Assembly: GCA_018267385.1 (NCBI GenBank)
Contig: JAFDYN010000006.1
Span: 124,001-188,000 of the forward strand
Reading direction: 5' to 3'
DNA from: Bacteroidota bacterium
GTDB taxonomy: Bacteria; Bacteroidota; Bacteroidia; Chitinophagales; LD1
DNA length: 64,000 nucleotides
Positions 17,153 through 25,865 of the stretch are shown here, one piece after another. Under the pieces are notes generated by a model. That model had not been told where the DNA came from. It searched no databases and saw only the letters and a list, made by a program, of their open reading frames with translations. The position numbers were made by a program, and so were the translations under genes. The stretch's first letter is position 1. Every line of letters starts with the position of its first letter.

Positions 17153-18597
17153 ACTGTCCGGAAACGCCAGAAAAATGACATCGTACTGATGAAAGTCAAA
17201 ATCAGAATAATGTAGTAGGGTATGGTCTCATGATGGGTAAAGGAGATCGTATCCTGTATGATGGCCAGACAGCTCATCACGAGGAGCCATTGAATAAATT
17301 TCACATCGCTCTCATACCACAGCAGCGGCAAAATAAATAGCAGGTACCACGGATAGAACACGTGAGAGTAGAACAACAGGAAAAGAAGTAGCAATCTCAG
17401 GAAAGTGCGAAACCATGACTCTTGCGTCCTTTCATGTATCCAGAACCGAGCGAACACCAGGATCATCATGACCAGGGCAAAAACCTGACAAATCTTCTTG
17501 ACCAGAAGCCAGGCATCGAGCTGTGACTGTGAGATGCCGGAGGGTGTCAGCATATTGCTATGCATCTCTGAGTTATTGCTACCTATCACTCCCGGTGCAA
17601 AGTAGACTATATCTCCCACTATCTCGGCTATAGACTTGGCAGGATTCTGTGCCGTCAGAAACTGAAAAGGCGTAGTAATTGTTTTTACACTGGTAAAATA
17701 AGGAAAGTAAAGTAGCGCTAAGACTACGGCTGTAACCGCCACTCCCACTACCTGCCGCGTGAGAAACTGTATCCAGTTTACCCTGCGCACGAGCAGCAAT
17801 ACAAACATAAATGGCAACATGAGCACATAGCTGACCTTCGCAGCAATGGCCAATCCTGCAAAAACATAAGCCAGATACCATCTCTCAGAAAGGGCAAAAT
17901 ATATCATACCTGCTGTCAGCGCTACGGCTATCGCATCGCAATGGAGTTGCCCTATACCTTGTATCATCAGCAGCGGATTGAGCAGTATCAGGATGAGTGC
18001 ACTACGGCCAATGCCAGTGATGCTGCCGATGCGAATGGTAAACTCTACGAAAACTATGGCCCAAAGCACTGCTAATACTTTATAGGCGCTGACCGCTAGT
18101 TCCAGGTTGCCGTTTGCCAATAGTGCGGCTATGCGTGAGGTAGTGAGGCACACAGGTCCATACACACACGGTGCGTGGCGCCACAGGGGACCCACATTCT
18201 GAAAAAATGGAGACAAACCCAGCGAAGCAACATCAGTATATACGTCTACCCCTCTATTAGCTGCGTCACCATATGCCAACAGGGAAAACAGATCATTACT
18301 CAGCATAGGGAGCATGAGGGAAAAGATAGCGATCAAGGTATATGCAGTGATGCGTACCTCTTTAATAGTGACTGCATCCATTTGCCAGAGGCGAAACAGG
18401 CTAAAGCAATAAGCTCCCACTGCCGCGAGGAAGCCGCTAAATGTAAGCCACAGCAGAGGTCCCTCTATGGCATGGCCGTCTACCAGCATCGTGCCCGCAG
18501 CCATAGCCCGCAGCCACGACAGGCCGCTAAACATAACAGCGCTCAGTAGCATCATTCTGACCTGCGGCTGCCTGTATAAAAAAGAGAATCGCTCCAA
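17125..18597 (-). CDS. MptB-like polytopic mannosyltransferase (GT-C fold)
   Basis: A 490-residue protein with about 12 membrane segments. The segment SNDLFSLLAYGDAANRGVDVY followed by CVYGPVCL matches the polyprenol-phosphate-mannose-dependent alpha-1,6-mannosyltransferase pattern (D-x-Y/F-S...YG...YGP). The chosen start is a TTG at 18597; an ATG 14 codons later (18555) is possible but would shorten the first membrane helix. It is 10 bp downstream of the acyltransferase gene, probably one transcript. The three GT-C type proteins at 14-18.6 kb suggest a locus for an envelope glycan or glycolipid. Confidence 0.68.
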   Translation of the reverse strand: MERFSFLYRQPQVRMMLLSAVMFSGLSWLRAMAAGTMLVDGHAIEGPLLWLTFSGFLAAVGAYCFSLFRLWQMDAVTIKEVRITAYTLIAIFSLMLPMLSNDLFSLLAYGDAANRGVDVYTDVASLGLSPFFQNVGPLWRHAPCVYGPVCLTTSRIAALLANGNLELAVSAYKVLAVLWAIVFVEFTIRIGSITGIGRSALILILLNPLLMIQGIGQLHCDAIAVALTAGMIYFALSERWYLAYVFAGLAIAAKVSYVLMLPFMFVLLLVRRVNWIQFLTRQVVGVAVTAVVLALLYFPYFTSVKTITTPFQFLTAQNPAKSIAEIVGDIVYFAPGVIGSNNSEMHSNMLTPSGISQSQLDAWLLVKKICQVFALVMMILVFARFWIHERTQESWFRTFLRLLLLFLLFYSHVFYPWYLLFILPLLWYESDVKFIQWLLVMSCLAIIQDTISFTHHETIPYYIILILTFISTMSFFWRFRTVYFRSVSRQ

Positions 18598-18607
18598 GTG
18601 GGACCTT

Positions 18608-19480
18608 TTAATCCGATTCTTTACTCAATACCACATCCACAAAGCGCTTTACTACATTATTGCCCTTATCGTTTTCACGGATATCAAATAGCTGTTTGAA
18701 TTGCTTGAGAAGGGCTAGCTCGACTTTGCTTTTGATCAGCTCTTGCGTTTCTGCATCCTCATACAGGGATTTATATTTTTTGGTAGATATCCTTTTGCCA
18801 AAACTGAAATAGAGTTTGACCGGTTTAGGCAGAATCGTATTGCCAAAGCCGCGCACAAACGGCGGCAGCAGCTCTCCATCCTTGAATACCGAATGCGCCA
18901 GACCAGTCTGCTTCAGTAGTTTGCCGGCCCATGAGTTTTCCAGTATATCATTCGAGTCTTTGACCACGTCATAGGCATCCTCCGCTCCTACCGCAGCTAC
19001 GGGTATGATGTCATAGCCATACTGCATCGCCATCCGTACAAAGCCCGTACGGTCCTGCCACTTTAGCTCGTAGGCCTCACCTTTCTTCTTGCATACTTCG
19101 CGGGTACCGCCGGGAAAGACGAGCAGGCTCTCACCGCGCTCCATCACTTTGCCGCAGTTGACCCGGCTGGCCTCCAGCGCTCCCAGCTTTTTCTCCAGCA
19201 GGTCTCTCCACAAGGGTATCTGGAAGTGCCTCCTGTCTGCCAGCGCACGTAGGAATATTCCCTTTTGGATATAAAGCTCTATAGCAAAGGGATAACCATC
19301 CAGCACGCCTATCACGGCATGATTAGATACAAAAAGTGCCGGGCGCGCAGCATCCACCTCCTCTATCCCGTGAAACTCGGGCGTGAAATACCTTTTGAAA
19401 GGTTTGATAAACTGCTTGGCAAAATCCCGTGAAGGCGGATCGAAATCCATCTCTGGGTGCGGCTTTGTTGTTTCTTTCAT
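18608..19480 (-). CDS. Lysophospholipid/diacylglycerol acyltransferase-family protein
   Basis: A 290-residue acyltransferase of the PlsC/DAGAT-like superfamily. The catalytic block is VSNHAVIGVLDGYP near residue 52, with the spacing H-x6-D instead of the usual H-x4-D, as seen in the DAGAT-like branch. The substrate block is LLVFPGGTREVCKKKGEAY near residue 119, followed by GYDIIPVAAVGAEDAYD. It would add acyl groups to a lysolipid or glycolipid on the inner membrane face. The C-terminal part (residues 225-290) is charged and helical. It precedes the MptB-like gene by 10 bp. Confidence 0.78.
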   Translation of the reverse strand: MKETTKPHPEMDFDPPSRDFAKQFIKPFKRYFTPEFHGIEEVDAARPALFVSNHAVIGVLDGYPFAIELYIQKGIFLRALADRRHFQIPLWRDLLEKKLGALEASRVNCGKVMERGESLLVFPGGTREVCKKKGEAYELKWQDRTGFVRMAMQYGYDIIPVAAVGAEDAYDVVKDSNDILENSWAGKLLKQTGLAHSVFKDGELLPPFVRGFGNTILPKPVKLYFSFGKRISTKKYKSLYEDAETQELIKSKVELALLKQFKQLFDIRENDKGNNVVKRFVDVVLSKESD

Positions 19481-19556
19481 ATTCTACAGAAAGACGCAAA
19501 TTATGATTTATGCCCTGAATAAGAAAATAACAACCCGGAGATACAGCGTACGCCCG

Positions 19557-21266
19557 TTATTCTGCAGGCAGCGTGAAATAGAAACTACTGCCAAATCCTT
19601 CATGAGACTCGACCCAGATACGGCCATGGTTTGCCTCTGCTATATTCTTGCAGATAGCCAGTCCATTGCCTGCGCCGGCAAATTCATCTACCCGGTTCAG
19701 CTTTCGAAATGGCTCAAAGATAGCCTGATGGTATTTCGCATCCACTCCTATACCATTATCCTTCACGCAAAACTGCCACTCCGCACCCTCGCGCCGCGAG
19801 AGTATCTCCACATACGGGCGCTTATCCTTTTTCTGAAACTTCAGTGCATTGTCTATCAGATGGTAGAGTAGCTTGCGCACATCGTCGGCATCTGCTCTGA
19901 CCGCCGGCATCTCAGATACATTGACCATCGCGTCTGAGGCGTCTATCACCTGTTTGAGCTGTTTGAGCACCTCCTGCACCTGGTTCATCATATTGACACG
20001 GACCGGTCTCACTATGCGGTCGCTCATATTCATGAGCAGCTTCATATCGGCCAGCATACGCTCTGCACGGTTGATCTCATCTGTGATCGTCTCCGCGTAG
20101 GTGAGCAGCTTTTTATTGTCCGTCCCTTTCTTGAGCCCCTCGGTGAGGAGCTGCAGATAGCTGACAGAGGTGCGTACCGGCTCGCGCAGGTCGTGAGAGG
20201 CTATCTCCATCAGGCGGTGCGGGCTGAGTAGCTGCGTACTATCCTGGCCTGGTGCTGCCAGGCTGCATACCGTGATCGTGTCATCACCCGCAGATACTGT
20301 CTTGCGCAGCAGCTCCAGCGGAGCGGTGAGGCTGGCACCGGCTATGGTCCTCACCAGATCGGGCCGCGGAGGGGCCAGCAGGTTGATCTGATCGCCGCGG
20401 TCTGTCGTGATGAAAGTATCCAGCGGCTCACCTCGCAGTGCTGCGCGATCGGCTTTTATGAGTTGTACGAAGGAGTCATTGGCTGTCTGTATACGGTCAT
20501 TGACCAGCAGTACAAAAGGCAGCGAGCAGGCCTGTATCAGATCTGTGAGCAGCGAGGTTTTCTCCTGCAGGGACAGTGCTGCCGTAGATGAATTTTTGCT
20601 CAGGCGTATCACTGTACTCATCACCCCCTCCCACTGCTGCGGCGAGATGTGCAGCTCATAGGTGGCGGACTGTATCTCTACAGATGCCTTGATCTCCTGC
20701 TGTGCGGCCCCCTGTGAGATAAACCTCCTGAGCAGTGCTATCACATCACTATCAGCCAGCAGGTATCTGGCAGCCCGGTTGATATAGATCACATCTCCCG
20801 CAGTGTTGGCTACCAGCACCGCCTCACTCACAGCATCCAGCAGTCCCCGGTGACCACCACTGGTCGCAGGTGCCGATACACCTGTATTGGCCTTGATAGC
20901 TGCTACGATAGCCTTGGGCAGGTAGAAGTAGTTGAGCTTATTCTTCAGCAGGTAGTCCGCCGCTCCCGCGGTTTGCACTTTATCTCGCAGGGTCTCGCCA
21001 TTGGAGGCGGATAGTACGAGAAGGGGGATATGACGCTCGCTGAGTACCGTGCGCATCTGCGCAAAAAGTGACTCCCGGTCCACAAAAGCCGCATCAATCA
21101 GTACGGCATCCGGAGGCGTGAGCGCTATGGATGTCTGCCCCTGGGTCAGGTCATGGCGGATATCTACGGCAAAGTCTACCTCTCCCGAGGCACGCAGGTA
21201 CCGGCGTACCTCATCGGCTACACTTTTATCCTTCTCTATCAGGAGTATATGGTATGTTTCCGCCAT
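19557..21266 (-). CDS. Hybrid sensor: receiver-PAS-PAS-histidine kinase
   Basis: A 569-residue cytoplasmic protein with no membrane segment. Residues 1-125 are a receiver domain (LLIEKDKS, phosphoacceptor Asp in AVLIDAAF, lysine in YLLKNK). Two PAS-like segments follow (around 140-215, AVLVANTAGDVIYIN; and 245-310, PFVLLVNDRIQTAND). The HisKA helix has the phosphoacceptor in EIASHDLREPVRTS near residue 362. The ATP-binding domain shows HLIDNALKFQ, DNGIGVD and GNGLAICKN. An N-terminal receiver feeding a kinase suggests an intermediate in a phosphorelay. The cognate partner is not adjacent. Confidence 0.85.
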   Translation of the reverse strand: MAETYHILLIEKDKSVADEVRRYLRASGEVDFAVDIRHDLTQGQTSIALTPPDAVLIDAAFVDRESLFAQMRTVLSERHIPLLVLSASNGETLRDKVQTAGAADYLLKNKLNYFYLPKAIVAAIKANTGVSAPATSGGHRGLLDAVSEAVLVANTAGDVIYINRAARYLLADSDVIALLRRFISQGAAQQEIKASVEIQSATYELHISPQQWEGVMSTVIRLSKNSSTAALSLQEKTSLLTDLIQACSLPFVLLVNDRIQTANDSFVQLIKADRAALRGEPLDTFITTDRGDQINLLAPPRPDLVRTIAGASLTAPLELLRKTVSAGDDTITVCSLAAPGQDSTQLLSPHRLMEIASHDLREPVRTSVSYLQLLTEGLKKGTDNKKLLTYAETITDEINRAERMLADMKLLMNMSDRIVRPVRVNMMNQVQEVLKQLKQVIDASDAMVNVSEMPAVRADADDVRKLLYHLIDNALKFQKKDKRPYVEILSRREGAEWQFCVKDNGIGVDAKYHQAIFEPFRKLNRVDEFAGAGNGLAICKNIAEANHGRIWVESHEGFGSSFYFTLPAE

Positions 21267-21398
21267 GGGGAGGACAGACTATCCGGGCAATATAAAGGCT
21301 CATCCGGCTTTTGTCAAATATAAATGCTGATAAGCCAATGAATTAGCTAAAGTGCCCCGGAATGTGGATAAAGCCATAATCCCCGCCAACACAACAGT

Positions 21399-22286
21399 TT
21401 AGGCCTTTGGGTGGGCCTGCTTGTAGATATTTTTGAGTTTGTCTATCGTATTGTGCGTATAGACCTGTGTGGCAGCCAGGCTGGCATGGCCCAGCAGTTC
21501 CTTTACGGCATTGATATCGGCGCCGTTATTCATCAGGTGGGTAGCAAAGGTATGGCGCAGCACGTGCGGGCTTTTTTTGTCGATGGTCGTGACCAGGTTG
21601 AGGTATTTTTTGACGGTCTGATACACTTTGCCGGCGGGTAGCTGCCTCCCCTCATCATCTACCAGCAGGTACAGGGACGGATGCGCCGTGTGAGCATTCT
21701 TGATGCCGATGTACTCTTTCACTGCATCGCGTAGCGCAGGTTGTATCGGTATGATGCGTTCTTTATTGCCCTTGCCCAGCACCTTCACCTGACTATTGTA
21801 CGAGTCCACATCTGTCTCACGCAGCCCGAGCAACTCTGAGCGCCGCATACCTGTGCCATACAGCAGCTCCAGTATGATACGGTCCCGCGCGCCTTCAAAT
21901 CCCTCTGGAAACTCCACCTCCTTCATTAGTTTGTCTATACCATTCTGCTCTACGAAGACGGGCAGGCGCTTGGCAGTCTTGGGTGCCAGTACTTTGGCCA
22001 GCGGACTTTTCTTTACCACCCCTTTGCGCATCAGAAATTTGAAAAAGGACTTGAGCGTACTCAGCTTTCTATTGATACTGCGGGGACTAGTCTGTGCCTC
22101 CATCATGCTTACCATCCAGGAGCGTATCTCGAGATGCGAGGCCAGCTCGATCTCCTCTTTCTGGTATTCACTTTTGAGGTAGAAATAAAGCTGCTCCAGG
22201 TCATTCTGATAGGACTCGATAGTATGGCGCGAGTAGCGGCGCTCATACTGTATATAGTTTAGAAATGACTGGATATGCGGAGACAT
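21399..22286 (-). CDS. XerC/XerD-type tyrosine recombinase
   Basis: A 295-residue site-specific recombinase from the ATG at 22286 (MSPHIQSFLNYIQYER); an upstream in-frame ATG adds 18 residues that do not fit the family. Residues 1-90 are the SAM-like core-binding domain (RRYSRHTIESYQNDLE). The catalytic set is visible: Arg in TGMRRSELLGL, Lys in VLGKGNKER, HVLRHTFATH, His in LLGHASL and Tyr in QVYTHNT. Length and lack of flanking repeats indicate the chromosomal dimer-resolution type rather than an integrase of an element. Confidence 0.88.
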   Translation of the reverse strand: MSPHIQSFLNYIQYERRYSRHTIESYQNDLEQLYFYLKSEYQKEEIELASHLEIRSWMVSMMEAQTSPRSINRKLSTLKSFFKFLMRKGVVKKSPLAKVLAPKTAKRLPVFVEQNGIDKLMKEVEFPEGFEGARDRIILELLYGTGMRRSELLGLRETDVDSYNSQVKVLGKGNKERIIPIQPALRDAVKEYIGIKNAHTAHPSLYLLVDDEGRQLPAGKVYQTVKKYLNLVTTIDKKSPHVLRHTFATHLMNNGADINAVKELLGHASLAATQVYTHNTIDKLKNIYKQAHPKA

Positions 22287-22365
22287 AGTATAAAGATAGT
22301 ACGGCGATCCGGGGGCAGTTCTAACTTTTAAACGCTCCATATCTCTTTCGTAGTATAAAAGAGTC

Positions 22366-22398
22366 TTTGCGAGATTTATTGATATTCCCCTACATTTA
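22366..22398 (+). promoter_or_regulatory. Candidate promoter of the aldo/keto reductase gene
   Basis: TTTG (22366-22369), 21 nt, then TACATTTA (22391-22398) resembles the Bacteroidota promoter. The ATG at 22416 follows by 17 bp, so the leader would be only about a dozen bases. Confidence 0.45.
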
Positions 22399-22415
22399 TC
22401 CGCACAACGGTACTC

Positions 22416-23384
22416 ATGCGCTACAAAAAGCTTGGTCGCACGGACATACAGATCAGTCAGCTATCGCTGGGCACCATGACGGTGCTCAGAGGTGGGGCCA
22501 TAGCAGAGAAATTGCGCCTGTATGATGCCGCCCTCGATCATGGCATCAATTACTTTGACACCTCGGACAACTATGAGAATGGGGAGTCGGAGAAGTTCTT
22601 AGGAGCCTTTCTGAAAGATAAAGACAGGTCAAAAATCTATATAGGTACCAAGTGCTTTTTCCCCAAGCCGGAGTATCCTTCCGGCGGTCTGACCCGTGAG
22701 AATATCACGGAGACGGTAGAGCGCTCTCTGCAGCGGATGGATACAGAGTACATAGACCTTTTCTACTGCCATAGATATGACAAAAACACTCCGGTGCTGG
22801 AGACCATCACAGCCATTCAGTCACTGATAGATCAGGGCAAGATCAGGTACTGGGGTATCAGTAGCTTCTCCACGGTGCAGCTCTGTGAGATATACTATAC
22901 AGCCCGCGAGATGGGCTGCCAGCTGCCATCCGTGGGGCAATATCCCTACAACCTCTTCAACCGTACTATCGAGATGGATATCAAAGAAGCTATCGCAAAA
23001 ATGGAGGTAGGTGTGATAGGCTACTATCCCCTGGCTCAGGGTGTGCTGACAGGCAAATATGGTACGGGCCATAACGGCGAAAACCGCGCCTCAGATCCGG
23101 TACTAAAAAAACAGATGTGGGACCTGAGTGAAGACAAACTGACAAAAGTCAGTGCGTTTGTGAAACTGGCCGCCAGCCTCGGGGTCTCAGCGGCAGCACT
23201 GGCGCTGCGATGGTGCCTGCATTATGATGCTGTATGCAGCACGCTGTCAAACGTGAATAACTTTGATCAGTTGCAGCAAAATCTGGAGTTTATTTCAGTA
23301 GATTTATCCCCGTCGGTCATAGCAGAGCTGGAGTCTATTTTCCACAATGCACCCGTCAACCCATATACCGGACAAAAATTTTAA
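22416..23384 (+). CDS. Aldo/keto reductase
   Basis: A 322-residue NADPH-dependent oxidoreductase with a TIM-barrel fold. The catalytic tetrad is present: Asp and Tyr in YFDTSDNYENGESE, Lys in IYIGTKC, and His in LFYCHRYD. The C-terminal nucleotide-binding part is near STLSNVNNFDQLQQN. It resembles the YdhF/voltage-channel-beta-like group. It is followed 7 bp later by a PhyH-like dioxygenase gene, probably as an operon. The natural substrate is unknown. Confidence 0.88.
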   Translation: MRYKKLGRTDIQISQLSLGTMTVLRGGAIAEKLRLYDAALDHGINYFDTSDNYENGESEKFLGAFLKDKDRSKIYIGTKCFFPKPEYPSGGLTRENITETVERSLQRMDTEYIDLFYCHRYDKNTPVLETITAIQSLIDQGKIRYWGISSFSTVQLCEIYYTAREMGCQLPSVGQYPYNLFNRTIEMDIKEAIAKMEVGVIGYYPLAQGVLTGKYGTGHNGENRASDPVLKKQMWDLSEDKLTKVSAFVKLAASLGVSAAALALRWCLHYDAVCSTLSNVNNFDQLQQNLEFISVDLSPSVIAELESIFHNAPVNPYTGQKF

Positions 23385-23391
23385 CGCCAAT

Positions 23392-24210
23392 ATGAATGTT
23401 TCGTACCAGATAGATGATGAAGTGATAGACCTCCAGCTAGAGGGCAGTGTAGTCTCGGGCGGAGATGAGGTACTGCTGGCTCAGGATATAGACCTGCTGG
23501 CCAAAACTGATTGGAAAGAAGAGGGATATACCGTGGTGCCTTTTCTCAGCGAGGCTGACTTTGCCAGGGTCAAAGCGGGTATCACAAAGATCATCAAAGA
23601 CCTGATCGTATACTGCGGGGGCAAAGTAGATGACGCGTTTACCTTGGCGCGCTACCACATGTATGTAGATGATGAATTGCATCTCAAACTGGCCAAGGAG
23701 ATAAAAGACGGCTGGCTGGTATCAGAGTTTCCGATAGATATACAGATAGTAAATGACAGGATGTCTGAGCTGCTGAAAGAAGAAGTATGCACAGACCTCA
23801 AAGGGACCCAATATGATAGTTTCTTCCTGCGGATCGTGCGTCCTAAGCGGTACACAGACAATAATCCTCCTCACAGGGATGTCTGGCTGGACCGTCTGCG
23901 CCATGCTATGAATATCTACGCTCCTCTGAGTGGTAGCAATAAGAATAGTGCCCTGCCCATACTGCCGGGCAGCCATCTGCTGCGGGAGTCTGAGATACAG
24001 CGCACGGCAGATGGGGCGCGCCTGAATGGGACCCAGTATACGGTGCCCTGCGTAATATCAGTCAAAGGCAATACGCCCAAAATGATACGCCCTCACCTGG
24101 TAGAGAATGAGGTAATGCTATTTACCCCATACATGGTACACGGCGGCGGATACAACCTGAATGAGGATGAAACCCGCACGTCACTTGAGATCCGCTTTTG
24201 GAAAGTGTGA
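23392..24210 (+). CDS. PhyH-like 2-oxoglutarate/Fe(II)-dependent dioxygenase
   Basis: A 272-residue protein from the ATG at 23392, 7 bp after the reductase stop; an earlier ATG at 23347 lies inside that gene and is less likely. The iron-binding facial triad is visible: PPHRDVW (His and Asp) near residue 166 and YMVHGGGYN (His) near 250, with the 2-oxoglutarate arginine in RTSLEIRFW. It is of the phytanoyl-CoA dioxygenase superfamily, whose members hydroxylate diverse small molecules, lipids or sugars. The neighbours (an aldo/keto reductase and a glycosyltransferase) suggest a modified sugar or lipid substrate, but this is inference. Confidence 0.75.
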   Translation: MNVSYQIDDEVIDLQLEGSVVSGGDEVLLAQDIDLLAKTDWKEEGYTVVPFLSEADFARVKAGITKIIKDLIVYCGGKVDDAFTLARYHMYVDDELHLKLAKEIKDGWLVSEFPIDIQIVNDRMSELLKEEVCTDLKGTQYDSFFLRIVRPKRYTDNNPPHRDVWLDRLRHAMNIYAPLSGSNKNSALPILPGSHLLRESEIQRTADGARLNGTQYTVPCVISVKGNTPKMIRPHLVENEVMLFTPYMVHGGGYNLNEDETRTSLEIRFWKV

Positions 24211-24227
24211 TCAGTTCCGCCAGGGCA

Positions 24228-25370
24228 TTAACGCTTATATGTCAGTAAGAGCTGCTCCAGATTGGGCACCCATTTTTTGACATTGCGCATCTCCTGAATG
24301 TACTGATACTGTGCCATAGATATCTTATTCGCCTCCTCCTCATCCTGCAGTATATCTACCGTCCTCGCGGCAAAAGCATTGATATTACTATACATCGGAA
24401 ATTCTTCCATCCCCTTTCCGCTCATCTGGCTAAAGTCCCAAAATAGCTGAGGCACTCCTATGCTGCAGATGTCGAAACCTGCAAAGCCCCCCGGTATGCC
24501 ATAGAACCCATGAAACCAGACTATGTTCAGCTTTTCATCGATAGCTGTTTTCTTGAGGTCCTTTTGATGTCCGCGAAATTTCACCTTATCCTTGAGCCCC
24601 AGGTGTCGGATGTATTTGTAGATACCTTCCTTCTCCGGGTCGCCTGTGCCAAAGATATGCAGCTCTGCATCTGGCACACGCTCCAGCAAAGTATGAAATG
24701 CATAGATAAAAGGATCCAGGGGCTTGGTATAAGTGAGCCGCGTAAAGACCCCAATCTTAGGTGTATCGCTTTTGTGAAAATGCCATAGCCTCCCATGGTC
24801 ATCCAGATTGATAGACAGCGGCAGGAAAGTATGCTTGTATTCTTTGAACGCAGCCAGCTCGATAGCGACCTCATCATCTCTGAAACCGGAGACAAAATGA
24901 TGGACCACGTTTTTGTCATAGTCCTTATAATTTTCGGGCTTTTGGAATATGGTATTATGCAGATTGATAAGGCTCTTATCCTTTTGCCTCTGCGTCATCT
25001 TGCGGGCCAGGATAGGATAGGTATATTCTCCTACAAAATAAAGCACATCGTAGCTATCTAAAAAAGAATGCAGCCCCGCATGCTGATCCGGGAAAGGCAC
25101 ATTCAGTACCTTGCGCTTGATACGCTGGGCTAGTGTAGGAACATATGGCGTGGAGAGGTCATCCAGAAAAAACACTTTCGTACCTAGCTCTACATGCCTG
25201 TTGAAATAATAATCCTCCCACTCCGGATTGTGCCCCAATGGCAGCAAAGAGAGCATATCGAGATCAAAAAAGTCCTTGTTGATACTCTTATCCAGCTCAT
25301 AGGTAAACCGCTGCGCTCCTGCCTGATAAAACTCCGACACTACAAATAATACTCTGACCTTTCCTTTCAT
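24228..25370 (-). CDS. Glycosyltransferase family 4-like protein
   Basis: A 380-residue cytoplasmic protein from the ATG at 25370 (MKGKVRVLFVVSEFYQAGAQ); an upstream ATG adds 16 residues. The N-terminal Rossmann domain has the FVVSEFYQAGAQRF loop where GT4 enzymes show a glycine-rich acceptor site. The C-terminal domain shows IGVFTRLTYTKPLDPFIYAF, ELHIFGTGDPEKEG and VKFRGHQKDL, the GT-B donor domain. The usual E-x7-E motif is only partly kept (GIPGGFAGFDICSIGVP in its place). It faces the PhyH-like gene tail to tail. Sugar and acceptor are unknown. Confidence 0.75.
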   Translation of the reverse strand: MKGKVRVLFVVSEFYQAGAQRFTYELDKSINKDFFDLDMLSLLPLGHNPEWEDYYFNRHVELGTKVFFLDDLSTPYVPTLAQRIKRKVLNVPFPDQHAGLHSFLDSYDVLYFVGEYTYPILARKMTQRQKDKSLINLHNTIFQKPENYKDYDKNVVHHFVSGFRDDEVAIELAAFKEYKHTFLPLSINLDDHGRLWHFHKSDTPKIGVFTRLTYTKPLDPFIYAFHTLLERVPDAELHIFGTGDPEKEGIYKYIRHLGLKDKVKFRGHQKDLKKTAIDEKLNIVWFHGFYGIPGGFAGFDICSIGVPQLFWDFSQMSGKGMEEFPMYSNINAFAARTVDILQDEEEANKISMAQYQYIQEMRNVKKWVPNLEQLLLTYKR

Positions 25371-25470
25371 ACTGCCTGGCTTCTCCGATGTAATCCGCGC
25401 CAATATAATGAAAGCCATGTACTACCGCAATGATTATTGACCTAGATAGGGGGCTGACTCTAGTGACTTT

Positions 25471-25504
25471 CTCAAAACAAAAAAGCCCGTCTGAGACGGG
25501 CTTT
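25471..25504 (-). terminator. Intrinsic terminator of rpsU
   Basis: AAAGCCCGTC and GACGGGCTTT pair around TGA (25482-25504). On the minus strand TTTTTTGTTTTGAG follows. It lies 35 bp past the rpsU stop. Confidence 0.88.
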
Positions 25505-25538
25505 GATATATCGTGATCATGACGGGAGTCAGCGGGGA

Positions 25539-25733
25539 CTATGCCTCCTCAGAGCGGCGCATGGTCTGCACATAGGCAGCCTTCAGCACTTCACTCCTCC
25601 TGCGTACAGACTTCTTAGTATATGCCTGACGGCTGCGGAGCTCGCGCAGGAGACCTGCTTTCTCGAACTTCTTCTTATACTTCTTCAGTGCTCTGTCCAG
25701 TGATTCTGATTCTCTTGTGTCAATGATTAACAT
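25539..25733 (-). CDS. rpsU: 30S ribosomal protein S21 (bS21)
   Basis: A 64-residue basic protein with the S21 signature: SESLDRALKKYKKKFEKAG near the start and a Lys/Arg-rich KKSVRRRSEVLKAAYV stretch. It binds the 30S platform near the 3' end of 16S rRNA. In Bacteroidota bS21 helps to hide the anti-Shine-Dalgarno sequence (established knowledge). No purine-rich ribosome-binding site is seen before this ATG; the leader is A/T-rich. It is a single-gene unit with a consensus promoter 22 bp upstream and a strong terminator. Confidence 0.95.
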   Translation of the reverse strand: MLIIDTRESESLDRALKKYKKKFEKAGLLRELRSRQAYTKKSVRRRSEVLKAAYVQTMRRSEEA

Positions 25734-25755
25734 TCGGCTTTTTTATTTTGAGGCA

Positions 25756-25786
25756 CAAAAATAGGCCTTTTTCTGATAATTGCAAA
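25756..25786 (-). promoter_or_regulatory. Promoter of rpsU
   Basis: On the minus strand TTTG (25783-25786), exactly 19 nt, then TATTTTTG (25756-25763): a perfect match to TTTG-N19-TAnnTTTG. The start codon is 22 bp downstream of the -7 box. Confidence 0.85.
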
Positions 25787-25865
25787 TAAATTCTCCACAT
25801 CCATTTATCTGGGCTATTCCGCGGTCTGTATCAATCATCCGTCCCCTCGTCCTGCGCCCCTTTCC

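Noticed and set aside
21399..22286. XerC/D-type recombinase as integrase of an island
   Set aside because: No attachment-site repeats, tRNA gene or phage genes were seen nearby. Length and motifs fit the chromosomal Xer type.
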